A DNA stretch of 16,833 nucleotides from CAZYQW01 sp964649825 (GTDB taxonomy: Bacteria > Planctomycetota > B15-G4 > JADJEK01): the NCBI GenBank assembly GCA_964649825.1, contig CAZYQW010000020.1:1-16833 (forward strand). Direction: 5' to 3'. Within the stretch, counting starts at the first letter, position 1. Each line of letters starts with the position of its first letter. The notes under the pieces are model-generated. The model was not told where the DNA came from and searched no databases. It saw nothing but the letters and a program-made list of their open reading frames with translations. Below are positions 12,969 through 16,833 of the stretch, in pieces. The position numbers and the translations under genes are program-made.

Positions 12969-14777
12969 TCATTGACCGAGGAGAAGCGCGAGTCCCCGGC
13001 TGATCGACACGCCCTGCGGCGCACCCGCGTCCATCTCGAACGCCTGGACGCTGATCGGCACCTCGTCGAGCGACGGGTGGGACGGGATCGTCACCGAGGC
13101 GGACAGCCCTGATGCCGGTGCGATCGCCGAGATCGCGACCGCAGCGTCGTTCAGTTGGACGCCTCCGAACACGAACTCGTGTCGTCCTTCGAAGCCCATC
13201 GTGATCACCACGGCGGTCGCCGCGCCGGCGGAGTTCGAGACGGTCAAGGTCGCCGCGACGCCGAGCTTCGGGTCCGGGCTCAGATCGACTTGGGGAACGC
13301 CGAGGGTGCCGGCCAGGCCGCCGCCATAGTGACGGGCGTCGGCGCCGAGCATGTCGGCGCCGAAGAGGAGGTCCTCGAGCGCCGTCACCTTCCCGCTCCA
13401 TTGCGGGTTCGTATAGAGGTTGTGATACTCCCCTGGGTCGGCGGTCAGGTCGTAGAGTTGGTTGACCTGGGAGAACGCCTTCGCCTTTTCCCACGCGCCG
13501 AGCTTCCACACGTGACCCGTTTCCGGGTCGACCGACACGACGTACCGCGCGAGGTTGAATCCGGAGTACAGGTCCGCCGTGATGAACGCCGGGCCGGATT
13601 CCAAGGTCGGTTCCTGCAGCAGGGCGACGAGGCTCTTCCCGTCGAGCTGCGGGAACGTCGGCAGGGCGAAGAGCTCGGCCAGGGTCGCGTAGAGGTCGAC
13701 GTGCTCGACCGGCCGATCGCACTGCTTTCCGTGACTTCCCTCGAGGGCCGGAGAGGCGATGAACAGGGGAGATCGAATGTCCTGCTCGTAGCCGGTGGAC
13801 TTGCCGACGTGCCCATGCTCGCCAAACGACAAGCCGTGGTCGCTCACGAGGACGATCGTGGTCGTGCCGGCGAGTCCGAGGCCATCGAGGGCGTTCAACA
13901 GCCGGAGGATCTGCTCGTCGACGAAGGAGATGCACCGCAGGTAGGCCTTCCGCGTCTCGAGTCTTCGCTGCTCTTCGGTGACCCCCATGATCGCGTCGTA
14001 GTAGTTCGGTGTGGTGTACGCCACCGGGTCGACGTCCTGCTTCCAGGCTCCGGTCGCCTCCTCGGCCGGCAGGGCGGGAACGTCGCCGTCCGTATAGAGC
14101 CCGTGGAATCGCTCGGGATAGACGTACGGCTCATGGGTCGTCCTGAAGCCGACCCAGAGCGAGAACGGCTGACCCGTATGAGCGATGCGGTCTTTCGCTT
14201 GAATCAGCGCGTGGATCGCTCGGTTCGTCGACTTGGTATCCCTCATCTTCCCGGCCGAGTCGTCCGGCCCGTTCAGGTACGGGCCTCCGTGGATCGATGG
14301 GTACGGCGCGGCGGGCGTGGGCTTCTGGATCCAGGGGTCGTCCTGAAAGTCGTACGATTCGTCCCAGCACGTCTTGCCCAAGCCGACATGAGCGAAGATC
14401 TTTCCCATCGCGACGGAGTAGTATCCGTTGTTGCGCAGCAGACGCGGCAGGTAGGGGACTCCATTGATCCCCTCCTCGGGCGGCTTCGAGTAGTTCGATG
14501 CCGTCTCGGTGTGGACCGTCCGCTGTCCGGCCAGCAGGGACGCGCGCGACGGACCGCACAGCGGATGAGAGGCGTAGGCGCGCGTGAATCGGACGCCCCG
14601 CGCGGCGAGCGCGTCGAAGCCGGGGAGCACCAAGCCGGGACGCTCGATGTCCATGTTCAGATCGTCGACGTAGATGAACAGCAGGTTCGGCGGCGTTGCG
14701 GGCGGGTCCGCGGCGCTCCGCGGCATGACCATGATCACGACCGAGAGCAACCCGAGCCATCGCGAGACCCTCATCAT
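12969..14777 (-). CDS. Secreted sulfatase with planctomycete C-terminal domain
   Basis: A 602-residue type I sulfatase, probably iduronate-2-sulfatase-like. A signal peptide (MMRVSRWLGLLSVVIMVMPR, cut near AA-23) precedes NLLFIYVDDLN, whose D38/D39 bind calcium. The formylglycine site is C74-G-P-S-R in HPLCGPSRASLLAGQRT, a cysteine-type site needing a formylglycine-generating enzyme not seen here. The second metal motif is S312-D-H-G in VLVSDHGLSFGEHGHVGK. The catalytic part ends near residue 480 with LYDLTADPGEYHNL. Residues ~485-602 form an extra beta domain closing in VQAFEMDAGAPQG...GLALLLG, similar to the end of the ELWxxDGT protein. The start has GGAGG 6 bases upstream. The gene lies 187 bases downstream of the ECF sigma gene on the same strand. 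It probably removes sulfate from an extracellular glycan; the substrate is unknown. Confidence 0.92.
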   Translation of the reverse strand: MMRVSRWLGLLSVVIMVMPRSAADPPATPPNLLFIYVDDLNMDIERPGLVLPGFDALAARGVRFTRAYASHPLCGPSRASLLAGQRTVHTETASNYSKPPEEGINGVPYLPRLLRNNGYYSVAMGKIFAHVGLGKTCWDESYDFQDDPWIQKPTPAAPYPSIHGGPYLNGPDDSAGKMRDTKSTNRAIHALIQAKDRIAHTGQPFSLWVGFRTTHEPYVYPERFHGLYTDGDVPALPAEEATGAWKQDVDPVAYTTPNYYDAIMGVTEEQRRLETRKAYLRCISFVDEQILRLLNALDGLGLAGTTTIVLVSDHGLSFGEHGHVGKSTGYEQDIRSPLFIASPALEGSHGKQCDRPVEHVDLYATLAELFALPTFPQLDGKSLVALLQEPTLESGPAFITADLYSGFNLARYVVSVDPETGHVWKLGAWEKAKAFSQVNQLYDLTADPGEYHNLYTNPQWSGKVTALEDLLFGADMLGADARHYGGGLAGTLGVPQVDLSPDPKLGVAATLTVSNSAGAATAVVITMGFEGRHEFVFGGVQLNDAAVAISAIAPASGLSASVTIPSHPSLDEVPISVQAFEMDAGAPQGVSISRGLALLLGQ

Positions 14778-14964
14778 CGCCCTCCTCCAAGAGGCAGTCG
14801 TTCGTTCGTGGCGTCCGATCGCGCCGAGCCGGAGATCGTACTCCAAGATCCGACCGCAATCCCTGGGACGGCGAAGTCTCCACGCGGCGACGTGGCACAG
14901 GCGCGTCCGAGCACGCGCGTCTCTCCGGCGCGGGCTGCGGCGTACCGAGGGGTCGGGGGTGGAC

Positions 14965-15620
14965 TCAGGTCGCCGTTTCGCCGTACAACCGATCGCGCAG
15001 CCATGTCCGGGCGGTTCGCCAGTCCAGCTCGACCGTGCCGAGCGACATGCCGAGCGTCTCCGCGACCTCGGGCATGCTCCGGCCGCCGAAGATGCTCAGC
15101 TCGACCACGTCGTGCGCGCGCGGGTTGACGAGCTCCAGGTGCTCGAGCGCCTCGTGGATCGCGAGCCGCGGGGCATCATCGAGTGCTTCGTCGCGGAGTC
15201 CGTGGATGGTGACGTCGAGCGGGACGGCGTCTCTGTCACCGCCGCGTTTGCGCCGATTGCGCCGTTTGGCGTGGTCGACCAGCACGTGTCGCATGGCGGT
15301 CGCCGCCGCCCGAAGAAGGCACGGCGGCAGCTCAACGGGGGATCGCTGCCGACGAGGTGCTGCACTTCGATCCACACCTCGTTGACCAGCGCGGTGGCCT
15401 GCAAGGTGTGATCGACCCGTTCGCCGCGGAGCAGCCTCTTCGCGGAGTCATGCAGCTTGGGCTGAACCGCCCGCGTCAGCGCATCGGCCGCGCCGGGTTC
15501 CTGGCGCGCGGCCTGTTGCAGCAACGCACACCAACGGGGTGCGAAATGACATGCGAGTGATCCAGAGTCCTCGTCACGAGCGACCAGTCTGGCCCTCCCC
15601 ATCGGACTGAGGAAGACCAT
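14965..15620 (-). pseudogene. ECF-type RNA polymerase sigma factor, split by a one-base deletion
   Basis: Two overlapping frames together make one ECF sigma factor. The upstream frame carries region 2: ALLQQAARQEPGAADALTRA, then KRLLRGERVDHTLQATALVN and EVWIEVQHLVG. The downstream frame carries the rest of region 2 (LRAAATAMRHVLVDHAKRR) and region 4 (AHDVVELSIFGGRSMPEVAE, then GTVELDWRTARTWLRDRL). This is the 'ECF-like' class (sigma-70 X6 type) common in planctomycetes and acidobacteria, which usually lacks a linked membrane anti-sigma factor. Restoring one base near 15311 would rejoin CRRAFF to RAAATAMRH. The change is at a short homopolymer, so a sequencing error is as likely as real decay. 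The start is uncertain: ATG 15620 has no clear ribosome site and adds an atypical N-terminus. Position suggests control of the adjacent sulfatase gene (inference). Confidence 0.8.
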
Positions 15621-15728
15621 GGTGCGTCGCGCGTGCCTTGTCTCGATCGATTCAAGACGGCGCCGCCGTACAGGGCGTCGCCCCGTCGAATGCCATCCGG
15701 GGCCTCGCACCGTAGCGGCCTCTACGCA

Positions 15729-15757
15729 CGCAGCCGGCACGGACGTCGCCGGCTGCG
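15729..15757. other. 10-bp-stem hairpin
   Basis: CGCAGCCGGC (15729-15738) pairs perfectly with GCCGGCTGCG (15748-15757) around a 9-base loop. It lies between the sigma factor gene and the divergently oriented secreted-protein fragment. No T-run follows on either strand. It may be a palindromic repeat or chance in GC-rich DNA. Confidence 0.45.
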
Positions 15758-16700
15758 ACCTCGAGTTCCTGACCGCCGCCGCCGCCCGTGTCTCGGAGGT
15801 ACGGGGCACACGATCGACGAGTTCACCATCAAGGTCGATCAGAGCAGCAGCGGCATGTACGACGAACCGTTCGACGTGACATGCGAGGACCCCTGCGAGG
15901 AGTTCGACCACACCGGCGGCGAGAACTACCTCCACCTCATCAACGGCGTCGATTACTTCTTCGGCAAGTCGCCGTCCAGCGGCTCGTTCTCCGGGATCTG
16001 GCGCTGCTTCCCGGACAAGATCCTCCACTCGGCGACCAAGGACATCTGTCCCGCGTCCCCGACGTTCGGGACCTACGCGACGAAGCTCGACGCGATCCAC
16101 GCGACGGTCACGGCGACGCCGGGCACGACGATCGACTTCCCGACGATCGCCCTCACGTCCTCCTCGGGAGACTGCGACTTCCTCGCGTCGGGTGGCCAGC
16201 CCAACTTCGGCCTGTTCGCCCTCTCCGGCTTCGGCACGTTCGTCGGCGGTCCGCTCTATGACGCGAGCGGGCCCGCGACGGTCAACCTGCTCGCCGGAAT
16301 CGCGGGCACTTCGCTGCCGAATCCGGCCGCGTCGCCGAGCACCGTGGTCCAGATCGCGATCGACTTGACGGACACGTTCGGCCATTGGATCGGCGTCCCC
16401 GAGGACGAGAGCCTGGTCCTCTGGATCCAGGACGACCCGAACCAGCTCGGCGCGAACGGCCGGCAGTACTGGACCGCGTCGATCGACGAGCGGAACCTCT
16501 GCTCGGGCTACTCGTTCCTGATTTCGGGCGGCGGCATGTCTCCGTTCCAGCCGTCGTTCGAGTGGTCGATCGGGCTTGGCACCGTCGACGCGACGATGAC
16601 GACGGCAATCCGATCGGCCGGCCCCGGACCGTCCAGCCTCAATGCCCACGACTCGTATTGGGGCTTCAACCCCGGGTTCGATCAGGGGAGCGGCCCCCTG
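15741..16700 (+). pseudogene. Fragment of a secreted protein of unknown function, no start and interrupted end
   Basis: From about 15804 to 16700 the plus strand has strong G/C third-position bias and an open frame reading GHTIDEFTIKVDQSSSGMYD, then EEFDHTGGENYLHLINGVDY, CDFLASGGQPNFGLFALSGF, ESLVLWIQDDPNQLGANGRQ and SYWGFNPGFDQGSG. Composition and scattered cysteines suggest an exported beta-rich protein; I do not recognise the family. Just before it, a different frame looks coding (GTDVAGCDLEFLTAAAARVS). Adding one G to the GGGG run at 15803-15806 would join the two, so a one-base deletion is likely. No signal peptide or credible start is visible further up. At about 16701 protein-like sequence gives way to hairpin-rich DNA, although the frame stays open to the window end. 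It is the only plus-strand gene signal outside the mobile elements. Confidence 0.5.
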
Positions 16701-16833
16701 TGTCAGCGTAGTTGTCGCCTGACTCCGGGGGAGCCGTGGGGCCCCTGCCAAGGCGCAGCCTTGGTAGGGCACGGCTCCCTTCTTCCTGCCCGCAGGGCAG
16801 GCCCCCCATGGGGGGCGATTTTTGAGACCGGAT
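16701..16833. mobile_element. Probable terminus of an insertion element, hairpin-rich
   Basis: At 16701 the sequence changes abruptly to TGTCAGCGTAGTTGTCGCCT followed by stacked inverted repeats. There is a large hairpin (16729-16779) with outer arms GGGAGCCGTG/CACGGCTCCC and inner arms CCAAGGC/GCCTTGG. A second hairpin, CCTGCCC/GGGCAGG, follows at 16785-16801, then a perfect 16-base palindrome at 16801-16816. The first two share a GCA loop. Beginning with TGTCA is seen in several IS families (such as IS21- and IS481-type), but no transposase is inside the window, so the family is not assigned. It appears to interrupt the protein fragment to its left. Confidence 0.45.
16801..16823 (+). terminator. 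Palindrome followed by T-run
   Basis: GCCCCCCATGGGGGGC (16801-16816) is a perfect GC-rich palindrome followed by GA and five T (16819-16823), the layout of an intrinsic terminator for plus-strand transcription. It may block transcripts from outside entering the presumed insertion element. Confidence 0.5.

Noticed and set aside
13155..15128. Plus-strand open frame of 657 codons opposite the sulfatase gene
   Set aside because: Shadow frame: the sulfatase catalytic motifs on the other strand are unambiguous.
15096..16772. Minus-strand open frame of 558 codons spanning the right end
   Set aside because: Only its last part (sigma region 2) is real. The rest is antisense to the plus-strand fragment and Arg-rich, with no domain.

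Overview
The window is high-GC DNA with strong G/C preference at third codon positions. It looks like a chromosomal accessory stretch from a planctomycete or close relative. The grounds are: secreted proteins ending in a recognisable planctomycete-type C-terminal beta domain, an iduronate-sulfatase-like sulfatase, an ECF sigma factor of the planctomycete/acidobacterial 'ECF-like' type, ELWxxDGT and FG-GAP beta-propeller proteins, and many signal peptides. All intact genes lie on the minus strand. No rRNA, tRNA, CRISPR array or replication origin was recognised. The assignment rests on protein character, not on a marker gene.

Layout, left to right. (1) 1-1712 is a graveyard of mobile elements: the C-terminal stub of a reverse transcriptase cut off at its YxDD motif, a 26-bp-arm hairpin, a REP-associated (Y1/HUH) transposase remnant whose two ends are ~90-bp inverted repeats, a sliver of an ISL3-like transposase, and one copy of a 26-bp dispersed repeat. 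(2) 1713-10915 holds four exported proteins in a row, transcribed right to left: a small secreted protein with a possible OB/NTR-like fold, a metzincin metalloprotease with three CARDB-like domains, an M36-like metalloprotease fused to a seven-bladed FG-GAP propeller, and a 16-repeat ELWxxDGT protein with a C-terminal planctomycete domain. (3) 10916-11344 holds a decayed coding fragment and the second copy of the dispersed repeat. (4) 11345-12815 is a two-gene unit: a MoaD/ThiS-like ubiquitin-fold protein ending in GG, followed by a cytoplasmic six-Asp-box propeller. (5) 12969-15620 holds a secreted sulfatase downstream of an ECF sigma factor that carries a one-base deletion. (6) 15621-16833 holds a plus-strand fragment of a secreted protein that has no start and is cut near 16700 by DNA full of hairpins, probably the end of an insertion element running off the window.

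Functionally, the intact part is an export-oriented island: two zinc proteases, a sulfatase and surface propeller proteins, plausibly for handling extracellular protein or sulfated polymers, with an ECF sigma factor beside the sulfatase. The MoaD-like/propeller pair is the most interesting candidate for an undescribed system. Neither protein has an export signal, the ubiquitin-fold protein keeps the GG tail needed for E1-type activation, and no activating enzyme or molybdopterin/thiamine gene is nearby.
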